DNA from: CAVTSA01 sp963737225
GTDB taxonomy: Bacteria > Chloroflexota > Dormibacteria > Dormibacterales > Dormibacteraceae
Direction of reading: 5' to 3'
DNA length: 64,000 bases
Assembly: GCA_963737225.1 (NCBI GenBank)
Contig: CAVTSA010000017.1
Location: 124,001 to 188,000 of the forward strand
Shown one piece after another: positions 43,643-52,407 of this stretch. Below the pieces are notes generated by a model that was not told the DNA's origin, ran no database searches, and saw only the letters and a list, made by a program, of their open reading frames with translations. The stretch's first letter is position 1, and each line of letters opens with the position of its first letter. A program made the position numbers and the translations under genes.

Positions 43643-43723
43643 GTCCGGGCCCGCCCCCCGAGGTCGCCGGAAGTTACCCTACGGCTGGGACCCCGTCACC
43701 AGCGAGAGGAGGACGCGCCAGGC

Positions 43724-44599
43724 ATGGCCGTGCAGACGATTCCGGCAAGACAGATCGACGTCGCCCTCGCAGCCGGGGCCGAGGTCGGTGAAGGACCGCT
43801 CTGGGACCAGCGGCAGCAGGCGCTCCTCTGGGTCGACATCCCGCGTCGCGCGGTGCACCGGTTCGACCCGGCGACGGGCGTCGACACCGTCTCGGACGTC
43901 GGCCAGATGGTGGGGGCCCTGGGGCTCACCAGTGACGGAGGCCTCGTCCTCGCCCTCCAGAACGGCTTCGCCCTCTTCCACGGGATCGAGGTCGACGTGA
44001 TCACGCCGGTGGAGGACGACCGGCCCGACATGCGCATGAACGACGGATATGTCGATCCGCAGGGCCGGTTCTGGGCGGGCACGATGTCGATCGACGAGTC
44101 GAACCGCGAGGGCTCCCTCTACCGCCTCGACCCGGGTGGCGAGGCGACGCGGATGCTGGGCGGCATCGGTACCTCGAACGGGATCGACTGGAGCCCGGAC
44201 GGGCGCACCATGTACTTCTCCGACACCGCCGACCGCACGGTGGATGCATTCGACTTCGACGGGCCGAGCGGCGGGATCTCCAACCGGCGCACGCTGCTCT
44301 CGTTCCCACCCGAGAGCGGCGCCCCCGACGGCCTCGTGGTCGACGCCGACGGCTACCTCTGGGTCGCGCTGTGGGGGGGCTCGGCGGTCCAGCGCTACAC
44401 CCCCGAGGGCCGCCTGGCGCTGCGAGTCGAGCTCCCGGTGGCGCAGGTCACCAAGCCGGCGTTCGGCGGGCCCGAGCGGTCTGACCTCTACATCACGACC
44501 GCGCGGCGGAACCGCCACGCCGAGCCCCACGCGGGCGATCTCTTCGTGATCCGCGGCACCGGCTTTCGGGGGCAGCGGATCCACCGGTTCCAGGGATGA
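43724..44599 (+). CDS. SMP-30/gluconolactonase-family lactonase
   Basis: A 291-residue six-bladed propeller protein: GAEVGEGPLWDQRQQALLWV (metal Glu), RMNDGYVDPQGRFWAGTMS (metal Asn), TSNGIDWSPDGRTMYFSDT, and GAPDGLVVDADGYLWVALWG (metal Asp). It hydrolyses aldonolactones with a divalent metal. It follows the dehydrogenase by 81 bases and probably supplies its pathway. Confidence 0.92.
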   Translation: MAVQTIPARQIDVALAAGAEVGEGPLWDQRQQALLWVDIPRRAVHRFDPATGVDTVSDVGQMVGALGLTSDGGLVLALQNGFALFHGIEVDVITPVEDDRPDMRMNDGYVDPQGRFWAGTMSIDESNREGSLYRLDPGGEATRMLGGIGTSNGIDWSPDGRTMYFSDTADRTVDAFDFDGPSGGISNRRTLLSFPPESGAPDGLVVDADGYLWVALWGGSAVQRYTPEGRLALRVELPVAQVTKPAFGGPERSDLYITTARRNRHAEPHAGDLFVIRGTGFRGQRIHRFQG

Positions 44600-44697
44600 T
44601 CGAACCTCCCGCCGGAGGCACCGCGAGGTGACGCGGTCACCAGACGACCGGTGGACGCGTTCACCGCGACGGCCCCGGCCTGCAGCCCGCGCCCGGC

Positions 44698-45351
44698 GTG
44701 TCCACGGAGCCGGTGCCGCCGGATCTGGAGGGATCGCCGATCTCGAGCACGCTGGTCGATCTGGCGGCCGGCGCGACCTGGGATCTGGAGGCGGGCCTGG
44801 ACGACGTCTTCGTCTACGCCGTCAGCGGGCAGGGGCGGTTCGGGGAGTCGTCGCTCTCGCCGGGGACCGCGGTGCGGGTCGGGCGCGGCGACTCGGGAAC
44901 CGTGGTGGCGGGACCCGAGGCCCTTCAGCTGGTGGTCTTCCGCTGCAGCCCGGGGTGCGACGAGCACGCGCCGCTCGGTCCAGCCGCCTCCGCCGTCCGC
45001 GTCGACCTGAGCTCGCTCGACGCGGCGACCAGCGGCCGTGAGTTCCAGGTGCTCTTCGACATGTACAACGGCTCGCCCCGCGGGACTCTGTTCCTGGGCA
45101 AGGTCCCCCCCGGCGCGGCGCCCTGGCATTTCCATCAGTACGACGAGATCGTCTGGATCCTGGAGGGCCACGGGCTCTATCACCTGGCTGGGGGCGAGGA
45201 GGAGTTCGAGTCCGGCTCGGCCTTCCGCGTCCGTCCGCGCGAGGTTCACGTGGTGGAGAACGCATCCAACCAGCCGATGCTGCTGCTCGGCCTGTTCACG
45301 CCCGCGGGCAGCCCCGCGGCGGCGTTCCTGGCCTCCGACCCCCGCTCCTGA
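44698..45351 (+). CDS. cupin-domain protein
   Basis: 217 residues. The C-terminal cupin has the metal motif APWHFHQYDEIVWILEGHG (HxH...E) and second motif VRPREVHVVENAS. The N-terminal half looks like a second, diverged cupin (TWDLEAGLDDVFVYAVSGQG) without His ligands, so a bicupin. It could be an isomerase, dehydratase or sensor in the sugar-acid pathway. GTG start. Confidence 0.78.
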   Translation: MSTEPVPPDLEGSPISSTLVDLAAGATWDLEAGLDDVFVYAVSGQGRFGESSLSPGTAVRVGRGDSGTVVAGPEALQLVVFRCSPGCDEHAPLGPAASAVRVDLSSLDAATSGREFQVLFDMYNGSPRGTLFLGKVPPGAAPWHFHQYDEIVWILEGHGLYHLAGGEEEFESGSAFRVRPREVHVVENASNQPMLLLGLFTPAGSPAAAFLASDPRS

Positions 45352-45382
45352 CCGGGCCCCGAGCGTCACCGCCTGAGGGCCG

Positions 45383-45437
45383 TTTCTGCACATTCCGCCC
45401 TTTCCGGGTCGGAGATAGCGACGGTTTCTGCAGAAAA
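45383..45437. repeat. paired palindrome element, TTTCTGCA type, spacing 42
   Basis: TTTCTGCA at 45383 and 45425, exactly 42 bases apart; the second is in the full palindrome TTTCTGCAGAAA. The spacer holds CCGCCCTTTCCGGGTCGGAG, similar to the spacer of the GGTGCACC elements. Located between the cupin and SCO1 genes. Confidence 0.8.
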
Positions 45438-45516
45438 CGACCTAACCCACGGCCGGGCGCTGCTCCCCCACCCTCAGGTGAGCCGTTCGGCTCCAAGACC
45501 GTGGCTCCGGCTTTGC

Positions 45517-45522
45517 TAGGTT
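45517..45522 (+). promoter_or_regulatory. -10 element TAGGTT of a leaderless gene
   Basis: TAGGTT is 6 bases before the ATG at 45529; no Shine-Dalgarno. Confidence 0.5.
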
Positions 45523-45528
45523 GATGGG

Positions 45529-46642
45529 ATGCGCCGTGCGCTTGTCCCGGCCATGCTGGCCACCTGTTTGGCTGCCCTGCTGCTGGTCGCATGTGGGTCC
45601 GGGTCGCCGGGGCCGTCGGCCCTGAGCCGGAATCCCGAGGTCGACCCGGGCACACAGCTCCGCGAACGGCCGGCGCCGGGCTTCACGCTGTCCGACCAGT
45701 TCGGCCAGTCGACGTCGCTTCAGCAGTCCCGGGGCAAGGTGGTGATCCTCGCCTTCGTCGATTCCGAGTGCACCACCATCTGCCCCCTCACCACGGCGGA
45801 GATGGTGGAAGCCAAGAGCCTGCTCGGAAAGGCGGGTTCTGAGGTCCAGCTGCTGGGGGTGGACGCGAATCCGGACGCCACCACCGAACAGGACGTCAAA
45901 GCCTATTCGCTGGCTCACGGGATGCTGGATCAGTGGCACTTCATGACCGGGCCCTCGACAGAGCTGGAGCGGGTCTGGAAGGACTACGGCATCGCGGTCA
46001 AGATTCAGAACGGGGAGATCGACCACACGCCGGCGCTGTTCGAGATCGACCCCAGGGGCCGGCTGCGCACGGTCTACCTGAGCCAGATGTCGTACGCCAG
46101 CGTCGACCAGCAGGCGCAGGTGCTGGCCCAGGAGGCTTCGCGGCTGCTCCCCCACCACCCCCGCCTCCTGTCCGTGCGCTCGTATGACCGGATCTCCCCG
46201 ATCAGTCCCGCCGGCCGGGTCGAGCTTCCCCGGGCGGGCGGAAACGGCACCGTTCAGCTCGGAGGGGGCGACCCTCACGTGATCGTCTTCTTCGCGACCT
46301 GGCTGTCGGAGACCTCGGATTTGAGCGGACAGCTGGAAGACCTCCGCACCTATCAGGCTCAGGCGCTCGCCTCCGGTGGCGGCCTGCCGTCATTGATCGC
46401 GGTGGACGAGGGGAGCGTCGAGCCCGGCCCGCATGCCCTCCCAAGCCTTCTGGGCGAGCCTGTCCCAGCCTCTGAACTACCCGGTCGCCGTCGACCAAAC
46501 CGGCCGGGTCGCCGACGGCTACGGCGTCCAGGACCAGCCCTGGTTCGTGATCACGTCGAAGTCGGGAAAGACGGTCTGGTCGAATGACGGCTGGGTGTCG
46601 GCGTCCGCCCTGATGGATCACGCCCAGAGCCTGGCCGGGTAG
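45529..46642 (+). CDS. SCO1/SenC-like lipoprotein fused to a TlpA-like domain, frameshifted near its end
   Basis: Lipobox LLLVAC-G, then a SCO domain (about residues 45-210) with the copper motif DSECTTICPL (CxxxC) and the later His in EIDHTPALFEID, so it may deliver copper to cytochrome oxidase outside the membrane. A second thioredoxin-like domain follows (VIVFFATWLSETSDL) in which the usual CxxC is replaced by WLSE. The first frame stops at 46587, but the proper continuation (QAFWASLSQPLNYPVAVDQ, YGVQDQPWFVITSKSGKTV) is in the next frame to 46642; one extra base near 46433 explains it. Confidence 0.82.
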
Positions 46643-46754
46643 CGCCCGACCCGGGATCGACCTCCGGCGACACTGGTCAATCCGGCACTCGATTCCCTGC
46701 ACCCCGGTTGCGAGAGACTGGCGGGGTTCGCTCTGGTGACGCAATGGAGGGAAG

Positions 46755-47846
46755 ATGACCGATCGATCGGAAGGGCCTGCTCCGATCCGCCTGGGGTACG
46801 TGGGCTGCGGATTCATGGCCCAGCGCGTCCACCTTCCCAACTTCAGCTCCCTTCCCGGTTGCCGGTTGGTTGCCGTCGCCGAGATGCGGCCCCAACTGGG
46901 CCGGTCGATCGCAGACCGCTACGGCGTCCGGCTGTACCGGAGCCACCTCGAGCTGGCAGCCGACCCGGAGGTGGAGGCGGTGGGGGTGTCGGCCGGCTTC
47001 TCTCAGCAGGCCGAGGTGGCCACCGACCTTCTGCGCCGCGGCAAGCACGTCTTCATGGAGAAGCCGATGGCGGTCTCGGTCGCTCAGGCGGAGCGGATGC
47101 TGGAGGCGGCACGTGCGGGCGGCGCTCGCCTCATGGTCGGGTACATGAAGCGCTACGACCCCGGCAACGTGCTGGCTCGGGAGACCATCGCCCGGTGGCG
47201 AGCTGACGGGAGTCACGGCGACGTCGTCTTCGCGCGGGGGCACGGCTTTCAGGGTGACTGGCTCTCGCGCCTCGACCGGAGCCAAACGCTGAGCACGGGC
47301 GAGGCACCGCCGCCCGACGACTCGCGCCCGCATCTTCCCGCCTGGCTGCCACCGGCCGAAGCGCCCCGCTACCTCGGCTACCTCCAGCAGTACACACACA
47401 ACGTCAACCTTCTGCGCTACCTGCTGGGCACCGGCGACGAGGCGAGGGTCCGCGTCGTGGATCTGGACCCCGATGGCGCCACCGGGATCGTGGTGCTGGA
47501 CCTGGGCGGGACGCGTGCCGTGCTGGAGAGCGGAAGCATCCGCTTCCACGACTGGGAGGAGCACACCCAGGTGTACTTCCAGCGGGGCTGGGTGCAGGTG
47601 TGGTCGCCGCCGCTGATGGCCCGGGAGACGCAGGCGCGCGTCGAGATCTACGAGGCGGAAAGCCCTCCCGCCTACCACCATCCCGAGCCGGGTCCGCTTA
47701 CCGCGTGGGCATACCGGGAGGAGGCGGCTTCGTTCATTCGCTGCCTTCGCACCGGGGAGCCTTTCCGCTCCAGCGGCGAGGACACGCTTACCGACGTGCG
47801 CCTGTTCGAAGAGATCTATCAGCGCTATCTGGGGAGGGAAGCATGA
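46755..47846 (+). CDS. Gfo/Idh/MocA-family oxidoreductase
   Basis: The product has 363 residues: Rossmann start RLGYVGCGFMAQRVHLPNF, then KHVFMEKPMAVSVAQAERML with the family EKP motif, GYMKRYDPGN (catalytic-region Lys/Asp), and a C-terminal beta-sheet domain. It oxidises or reduces a sugar or inositol with NAD(P). It overlaps the following TIM-barrel gene by 4 bases; the three genes make a sugar or inositol catabolic unit. Confidence 0.9.
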   Translation: MTDRSEGPAPIRLGYVGCGFMAQRVHLPNFSSLPGCRLVAVAEMRPQLGRSIADRYGVRLYRSHLELAADPEVEAVGVSAGFSQQAEVATDLLRRGKHVFMEKPMAVSVAQAERMLEAARAGGARLMVGYMKRYDPGNVLARETIARWRADGSHGDVVFARGHGFQGDWLSRLDRSQTLSTGEAPPPDDSRPHLPAWLPPAEAPRYLGYLQQYTHNVNLLRYLLGTGDEARVRVVDLDPDGATGIVVLDLGGTRAVLESGSIRFHDWEEHTQVYFQRGWVQVWSPPLMARETQARVEIYEAESPPAYHHPEPGPLTAWAYREEAASFIRCLRTGEPFRSSGEDTLTDVRLFEEIYQRYLGREA

Positions 47847-48710
47847 GATTAGGGTTCCTTACCGGGGACGTTGCCGACATCGAGAAGGCGGCCCGGTTCG
47901 GCTTCGACGGGATCGAGCTCCACGCCGGCGCCTTTCTCGGTGGGCGCCCCTTCGACTCCCCCGGCCAGGCGGCCGATCCCGAGACGGTGCGCATCGCCAG
48001 GGCGAGTTCCGAGCGTCACCAAGTGGAGATAACCGCCGTGGCCTACTACGGGCTGGCCGGCAGCGTCGCCACACCGGCTGAGGCGCTCGCCGACTACCGG
48101 CGCGTCTTCGACCTCGCTGAGCAGCTGGGGGTCAGGACGGTGGCCAGCATGAGCGGGTTCGACGCCGCCCGCGATTGGGATGGCAACCTGAGGCTCTTCG
48201 CCGACCGCTTCGGGCCCGATCGCCGACGAGGCCGAACGGCGTGGGCTCCGGCTGGCGCTGGAGAACTGGATGGGCTTCGGGGGCCACCTCCCCTTCCGCC
48301 CGGTCAACCTGGGCGGCTCGCCGGATACCTGGGATGCGATGTTTCGACTCGTCCCGTCGCCGGCCCTGGGCCTGGAGTTCGATCCCTCCCATCTCTACTG
48401 GCAGGGGATCGATCACGTCCGGGCGCTTCGCGAGTTCGCGGGCCGGGTCCACCACGTGCACGCCAAGGACACCGAGCTGCTGCCTGAGCAGCGCTACCGG
48501 TCGGGGGTCAACGGCACCTCGTTCCGCTTCCGGATCCCCGGCTATGGTGCGATCGACTGGACGGATTTCGTCGCGACGCTGATCGAGCTCGGCTACGACG
48601 GCGGCGTCGCCATCGAGCATGAGGACCCCGTGTTCACCGAAGCCCGCTTCGACGAGGGGCTCCAGCGGGGGTGGCAGACGCTCCACCCGCTGATCCACCC
48701 GGGGCGCTAA
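47843..48710 (+). pseudogene. sugar phosphate isomerase/epimerase (TIM barrel), one frameshift
   Basis: The first frame from 47843 gives RLGFLTGDVADIEKAARFG, FDGIELHAGAFLGG and VRTVASMSGFDAARD, the AP-endonuclease-2-type TIM barrel. After GPD near 48222 it becomes nonsense; with one base removed the sequence continues ADEAERRGLRLALENW, then GLEFDPSHLYWQGID, FAGRVHHVHAKDTE and ends at 48710. Metal ligands (Glu in LALENW, Asp/His in FDPSH, His in HVHAKD) are all there across both frames. Confidence 0.85.
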
Positions 48711-48712
48711 CG

Positions 48713-49564
48713 ATGCGTGTCGACCAGCTCGCGATCAACCTCGTCTCCACCCGCCAGGCGAGCCTGGAGGAGGCGCTCGATGCCTACGCCGCGGCCGGGT
48801 TCCGCCAGGTGGAGCTCACGTTCCGCGACGCCAGGGCCTGGCTCGGAGGTCGACCCAACGCCGAGCTGCTGCGCGCTCTGGAGGCGCGTTCGCTGACCGC
48901 GGTCGGCGGCTTCGAGAGCGCCGTCGAGTGCTTCAGCGCGCCCGAGTCGCGACGCGCGAATCGGGCCCTGCACCTGGCCAACGCGCGGCTGTTGCACGAC
49001 CTCGGCGGCGGTGTCCTGACGGTCGGCACCGACGGCCCGCCCCAGCCCTCGCCGGTACCGGCCGCCGTCGACGAGATCGCCCGGGGCCTGGACGAGCTTG
49101 CCGGCGCCATCCAGGGCCTGGACGTACGGATCGCGCTCGAGTTCAACTGGTCACCGGTGATCAAGAGCCTGGCCAGCGCCGTTCTGGTCTGCGACAAGGT
49201 GGGGCGACCCGAGGTGGGCGTGCTGTTCGACCCCGCCCACTACTACACCACGGTCACCAAGACCGAGGATCTGACGCCGGAGCGGGTGCGCTGGGTCCGC
49301 CACGTCCATCTCGACGACATGAGGGACCTGCCCGGGGACCTGAGCAACTGCAACGACGACCGCGTGCTTCCCGGTCAGGGGGTGCTCGACCTGAAGGAAC
49401 TGATCGCGCTGCTCGAAGTCGGAGGGTATCGGGGCTGGTTCTCGATCGAGATGTTCAATCGAGAGCTCTGGGCGCTGCCGGCGGCCGAGGCGGCGCGGCG
49501 CTGCTACGACAGTTTGCTCCCGCTCTGTGACGATCCGGCCGGGGCGGGGAGCGCGCCCACCTGA
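48713..49564 (+). CDS. sugar phosphate isomerase/epimerase (TIM barrel)
   Basis: 283 residues from an ATG three bases after the previous stop. Typical segments: GFRQVELTFRDARAWLGG, VRIALEFNWSPVIKS (metal Glu), VGVLFDPAHYYTTVTK (Asp/His), WVRHVHLDDMRDLPGDL (His/Asp), GWFSIEMFNREL (Glu). A divalent-metal isomerase or epimerase, probably the second of the unit with the Gfo/Idh/MocA enzyme. Substrate unknown; inositol-type routes use similar sets. Confidence 0.9.
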   Translation: MRVDQLAINLVSTRQASLEEALDAYAAAGFRQVELTFRDARAWLGGRPNAELLRALEARSLTAVGGFESAVECFSAPESRRANRALHLANARLLHDLGGGVLTVGTDGPPQPSPVPAAVDEIARGLDELAGAIQGLDVRIALEFNWSPVIKSLASAVLVCDKVGRPEVGVLFDPAHYYTTVTKTEDLTPERVRWVRHVHLDDMRDLPGDLSNCNDDRVLPGQGVLDLKELIALLEVGGYRGWFSIEMFNRELWALPAAEAARRCYDSLLPLCDDPAGAGSAPT

Positions 49565-49630
49565 GGCATGTCTTCGGCGGACGGCCATGACGCCAGGACA
49601 GTGAGACTCCGATGGAGCTGCAGAGGGCGA

Positions 49631-49684
49631 TTGGTGCACCAAGTGCCTATTCCGAGCAGTGCAGTTGGGCGATTGGTGCACCAA
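49631..49684. repeat. paired palindrome element, TTGGTGCACCAA type, spacing 42
   Basis: Two perfect TTGGTGCACCAA cores at 49631 and 49673. Each has GGGCGA or GGGCGA-like bases on the left and (G/C)TGCC(T/G)A(T/C)TCCGA on the right. Very similar to the copy at 1834 although 48 kb away. It lies between two codirectional genes. Confidence 0.87.
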
Positions 49685-49766
49685 CTGCCGACTCCGAACC
49701 CCCAATGAGGTAGCTGGTGCCCACCACACCCGACCGCAGCGGAGCGGCGGTCAACGGCGATCAGGC

Positions 49767-50771
49767 GTGACCCTCCCCCTGGGCGCGTGGGCGGTCGTCT
49801 TCGCGGTCGCGGCCTGCGCGAGCCTGGCGGCGAGCGGCGTCCTGGTCCGCCGGATCGAGATGTTCGCGGCCCGGCTCGGCGTCACGGAGGCGATCCTCGG
49901 GCTGGTCTCGGCGCTGGCCGCGAACTCGCCGGAGATCACATCCGCGGTGACCGCACTCGCACAGGGTCAGCGCGACATCGGCATCGGCGTCGTCCTCGGC
50001 TCCAACGTGTTCAACCTGGCGGCGCTGCTCGGGGTCGGAGCGCTGGTGGCAGGCGCCATCCGCCTGCACCGCGCGGCGACCGTTCTCACCGGCTCGGTGG
50101 GAGCCTGGGTCGCCCTCTGGGCGCTGGCCGTCATCGGCGCCGGCTTCGACCCCCGGCTCGCCCTGTTCGCGGTGCTCGTGGTCCTGGTCCCCTACGTGGT
50201 GGTTGCGGCGACGCCCCGGATCCTGCACCGGCTGCCGCTGCCACCTCGATGGTCGGGCATGATCCGGGTCGCGCTGTTCGAGGAGGAGACCGAGCTCGCG
50301 GAGATGGTCCGGCCGGCGCGGGGCACGTGGCGCGACGCGGTGGTGGGCGGGGTGACCCTGGTCGTCGTGGTCGTCGCCAGCGCCGTCATGGAACGCTCGG
50401 CGGCGACGGTCGGAGACGCCCTCCACATTCCCACCATCGTGATCGGAGGACTGGTGCTGGCCGCGGTCACCAGCCTCCCGAACGCGGTCGCCGCCGTGTA
50501 CCTGGCGGGACGGGGCCGGGGAGCCGCCGTTCTCAGCGAGACGATGAACAGCAACACGCTGAACGTCGTGATCGGCCTCCTGGTGCCGGCCTCGTTGATC
50601 GGGTTGGGAAGCGCGGCCGGCGGAGGAGCCGTCATCGCCGCCGCCTTCGCGGCCGGCCTCACCCTGGTCGCGCTCACGCTCGCCTATGTCGGCCGGGGTC
50701 TCACCCGCTGGAGTGGCGCCCTCCTCGTGGTGGGGTACCTCGGCTTCGTGGCGGCGGTGGTCACGGCGTAG
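49767..50771 (+). CDS. sodium/calcium exchanger family membrane protein
   Basis: 334 residues with ten or so hydrophobic segments. The first alpha repeat is ANSPEITSAVTAL with GSNVFNLAALLGVGAL; the second is SLPNAVAAVYLAG with MNSNTLNVVIGLL. These are the ion-binding repeats of the CaCA superfamily, here with unusual P-E-I-T and P-N-A-V cores (no second acidic residue), so the ion may not be calcium. GTG start. Confidence 0.85.
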   Translation: MTLPLGAWAVVFAVAACASLAASGVLVRRIEMFAARLGVTEAILGLVSALAANSPEITSAVTALAQGQRDIGIGVVLGSNVFNLAALLGVGALVAGAIRLHRAATVLTGSVGAWVALWALAVIGAGFDPRLALFAVLVVLVPYVVVAATPRILHRLPLPPRWSGMIRVALFEEETELAEMVRPARGTWRDAVVGGVTLVVVVVASAVMERSAATVGDALHIPTIVIGGLVLAAVTSLPNAVAAVYLAGRGRGAAVLSETMNSNTLNVVIGLLVPASLIGLGSAAGGGAVIAAAFAAGLTLVALTLAYVGRGLTRWSGALLVVGYLGFVAAVVTA

Positions 50772-50809
50772 GCCGGCGCCCCCGTCCGACGGCTCCCCGT
50801 CCGGCCGGA

Positions 50810-51589
50810 TCAGCCGGCTTCGCCGCGACCGGCACCCCGCTCGCGCAGCCAGGAGGCGAGGAGGTCACGCTGGGTGTCCGCGCTGGTCGCGACGTCGAGT
50901 GCGGTCTGGTCGCCCGCGTACGCGGGAATCGCATCGATGTCGGCGCCCGCCGCGAGGAGCCGCTCCGCCGCGCGACGCCGGCCGCCGTGGCAGGCCTGCC
51001 AGAACGCCTGGTTCAGGTCGTCCGCAGACGGCGGAGGAGTTCCACCGAGGAGTTCATCCAGCCGTGAGAGCATGCCGAGCGCGGCGGCCTGCCAGAGACC
51101 GGTCACCGGCGCACCGCGCTCGACGAGAAGTCTGGCCACGTGCCAGCACCCGTAGCCGATCGCGTTGTCCAGCTGCGTGCCGATCGACCCGCCCGGGGTT
51201 TCGAGGTGGGCTCCACCGTCGATCAGGGCCGCGGCCACGTCGACGTCATCGGTGCTGGCCGCCCAGTGCAGGGGGGTCTCGGGCCGATCGCCGCCGGTGT
51301 CGTCGTTGGGGTCGGCTCCCGCCTCGAGGAGCATCACCACCGACTCAGGGGCAGCGGGGAAGTAGCCGGGCCAATCGGTGGCCGCGTGCAGGGGGGTCCC
51401 CCAGCCACCCTCGACTCCATGGCGCCCGACCATGCGGGCGGAGGCCAGCTCCGGTCGACTGGAGAGCAGACGCCGGAGGGCGTCGAGGTCGCCGGTGTGG
51501 ATGGCCTGCCACACCTCGAGACCCACGGGATCGAGGTGCGGGAGCGTCAGCCTGTGCCCTGGCTCTGCGGGCGGGTCGGAGGCCGGCAT
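50810..51589 (-). CDS. ankyrin-repeat protein
   Basis: 259 residues with about five ankyrin units, e.g. GWGTPLHAATDWPGYF, VVMLLEAGADPNDDT, ETPLHWAASTDDVDVAAALI, and AAERLLAAGADIDAI. Starts at an ATG 7 bases after TACCCT (51602-51597 on the minus strand), leaderless. Such cytosolic proteins bind other proteins; partner unknown. Confidence 0.85.
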   Translation of the reverse strand: MPASDPPAEPGHRLTLPHLDPVGLEVWQAIHTGDLDALRRLLSSRPELASARMVGRHGVEGGWGTPLHAATDWPGYFPAAPESVVMLLEAGADPNDDTGGDRPETPLHWAASTDDVDVAAALIDGGAHLETPGGSIGTQLDNAIGYGCWHVARLLVERGAPVTGLWQAAALGMLSRLDELLGGTPPPSADDLNQAFWQACHGGRRRAAERLLAAGADIDAIPAYAGDQTALDVATSADTQRDLLASWLRERGAGRGEAG

Positions 51590-51596
51590 CGCCGAC

Positions 51597-51602
51597 AGGG
51601 TA
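51597..51602 (-). promoter_or_regulatory. -10 element TACCCT of the ankyrin gene
   Basis: TACCCT on the minus strand lies 7 bases before the ATG at 51589. Confidence 0.5.
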
Positions 51603-51633
51603 CCCCGGACCAGACCCCGCGCAGAGTGGGCCG

Positions 51634-51687
51634 TTGGTGCACCAATCGCCCATATCCCGCGCTCGGACTGGGCTGTTGGTGCACCAA
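51634..51687. repeat. paired palindrome element, TTGGTGCACCAA type, spacing 42, between divergent promoters
   Basis: Two perfect TTGGTGCACCAA cores at 51634 and 51676, each followed by TCGCCCAT and preceded by GGGC(C/T)G. The pair lies between the divergent ankyrin and SnoaL-like genes, 32 bases from one -10 hexamer and 64 from the other, a place for a regulator and not for a terminator. Confidence 0.87.
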
Positions 51688-51750
51688 TCGCCCATCCCGC
51701 GCACCGGGGGCTCGTCCTCTGCGCTGGGCTGACCCGGTCTCGCGCGGCGG

Positions 51751-51756
51751 TACCCT
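51751..51756 (+). promoter_or_regulatory. -10 element TACCCT of the SnoaL-like gene
   Basis: TACCCT lies 8 bases before the ATG at 51765; no Shine-Dalgarno. Confidence 0.5.
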
Positions 51757-51764
51757 GCCTGGGT

Positions 51765-52154
51765 ATGACGAGCCGAGACGTTGTAGCCGGGTTCTGGGCA
51801 GCCATGCAAGCGAACGATTGGGCGCGTGCGGCGAGCTACCTCACATCCGAGTGCGTGATCGACTGGCCATGTTCCGGCGAGCAGATCGTGGGTCGCCGGG
51901 ACTTCGCGGAGATGCAGGCCCGCTACCCGACCAACACCGGCCGCTGGACCGTCGACGTCCACCGTCTGGTCGCGGACGGAGACACCGTGGTGAGCGAGGT
52001 GACGGTGGCGGACGGGGAGCAGGCTGCCCGCGTCGTGGCCTTCTCCGAGGTCGCCGGCGACAAGATCGCCCACCAGGTCGAGTACTGGCCGATGGCCTAC
52101 GAACCGCGACCTGGACGCGAAGACCTGACGCGTCCCGCGGCCCGGGTTCCCTGA
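51765..52154 (+). CDS. SnoaL/NTF2-like protein
   Basis: 129 residues with the cone-fold pattern VVAGFWAAMQANDWARAASYL, CVIDWPCSGEQIVGRRDF, VVSEVTVADGEQAARVVAFSE and KIAHQVEYWP. Such proteins are small isomerases, hydrolases or binding proteins; this one cannot be assigned a substrate. It is divergent from the ankyrin gene with a palindrome pair between. Confidence 0.8.
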   Translation: MTSRDVVAGFWAAMQANDWARAASYLTSECVIDWPCSGEQIVGRRDFAEMQARYPTNTGRWTVDVHRLVADGDTVVSEVTVADGEQAARVVAFSEVAGDKIAHQVEYWPMAYEPRPGREDLTRPAARVP

Positions 52155-52222
52155 CGCGGGGCGACTGGTGCACCGACGATCCGGTTCACCCGACAAGACG
52201 AACTGGTAACCTCCACCGAGCT

Positions 52223-52297
52223 ATGTCGATCCGCCTCCGCACTGCGCACCGCGGGCCCTCTTTCGGGGGGCACGTGTGCCTGGAGGCCGTCCATTGA
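52223..52297 (+). CDS. 24-codon leader ORF before the ABC exporter
   Basis: An ATG 10 bases after TAACCT opens a 24-codon frame (beginning MSIRLRTAHRG) that ends with TGA at 52295. Bases 52279-52286 inside it (CCTGGAGG) can pair with CCTTCCAGG at 52324-52332, which overlaps the left arm of the terminator at 52330. This is the layout of ribosome-mediated attenuation. Translation of the ORF is inferred. Confidence 0.4.
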   Translation: MSIRLRTAHRGPSFGGHVCLEAVH

Positions 52298-52329
52298 GTA
52301 GATTCGACTAGCTCTCACTCCGACCTTCC

Positions 52330-52368
52330 AGGACCGTGTCGCCCCGAGCGCGCGGTCCTTTTCTTTTT
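52330..52368 (+). terminator. intrinsic terminator, probable attenuator
   Basis: AGGACCG and CGGTCCT form a 7-base stem with a 16-base G+C-rich loop, followed by TTTTCTTTTT (52359-52368). It lies 40 bases before the ABC ATPase start and about 30 bases after the leader ORF, so it would stop transcription before the exporter genes unless the antiterminator pairing forms. Confidence 0.7.
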
Positions 52369-52407
52369 GCCCTCGCCCCCGTCCGTCCGATGCCAGGAGG
52401 CCTTCTC

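Noticed and set aside
52163..52178. CTGGTGCACCGA after the SnoaL-like gene as a repeat unit
   Set aside because: Resembles a decayed TTGGTGCACCAA core, but no second core at 42 bases; not counted.
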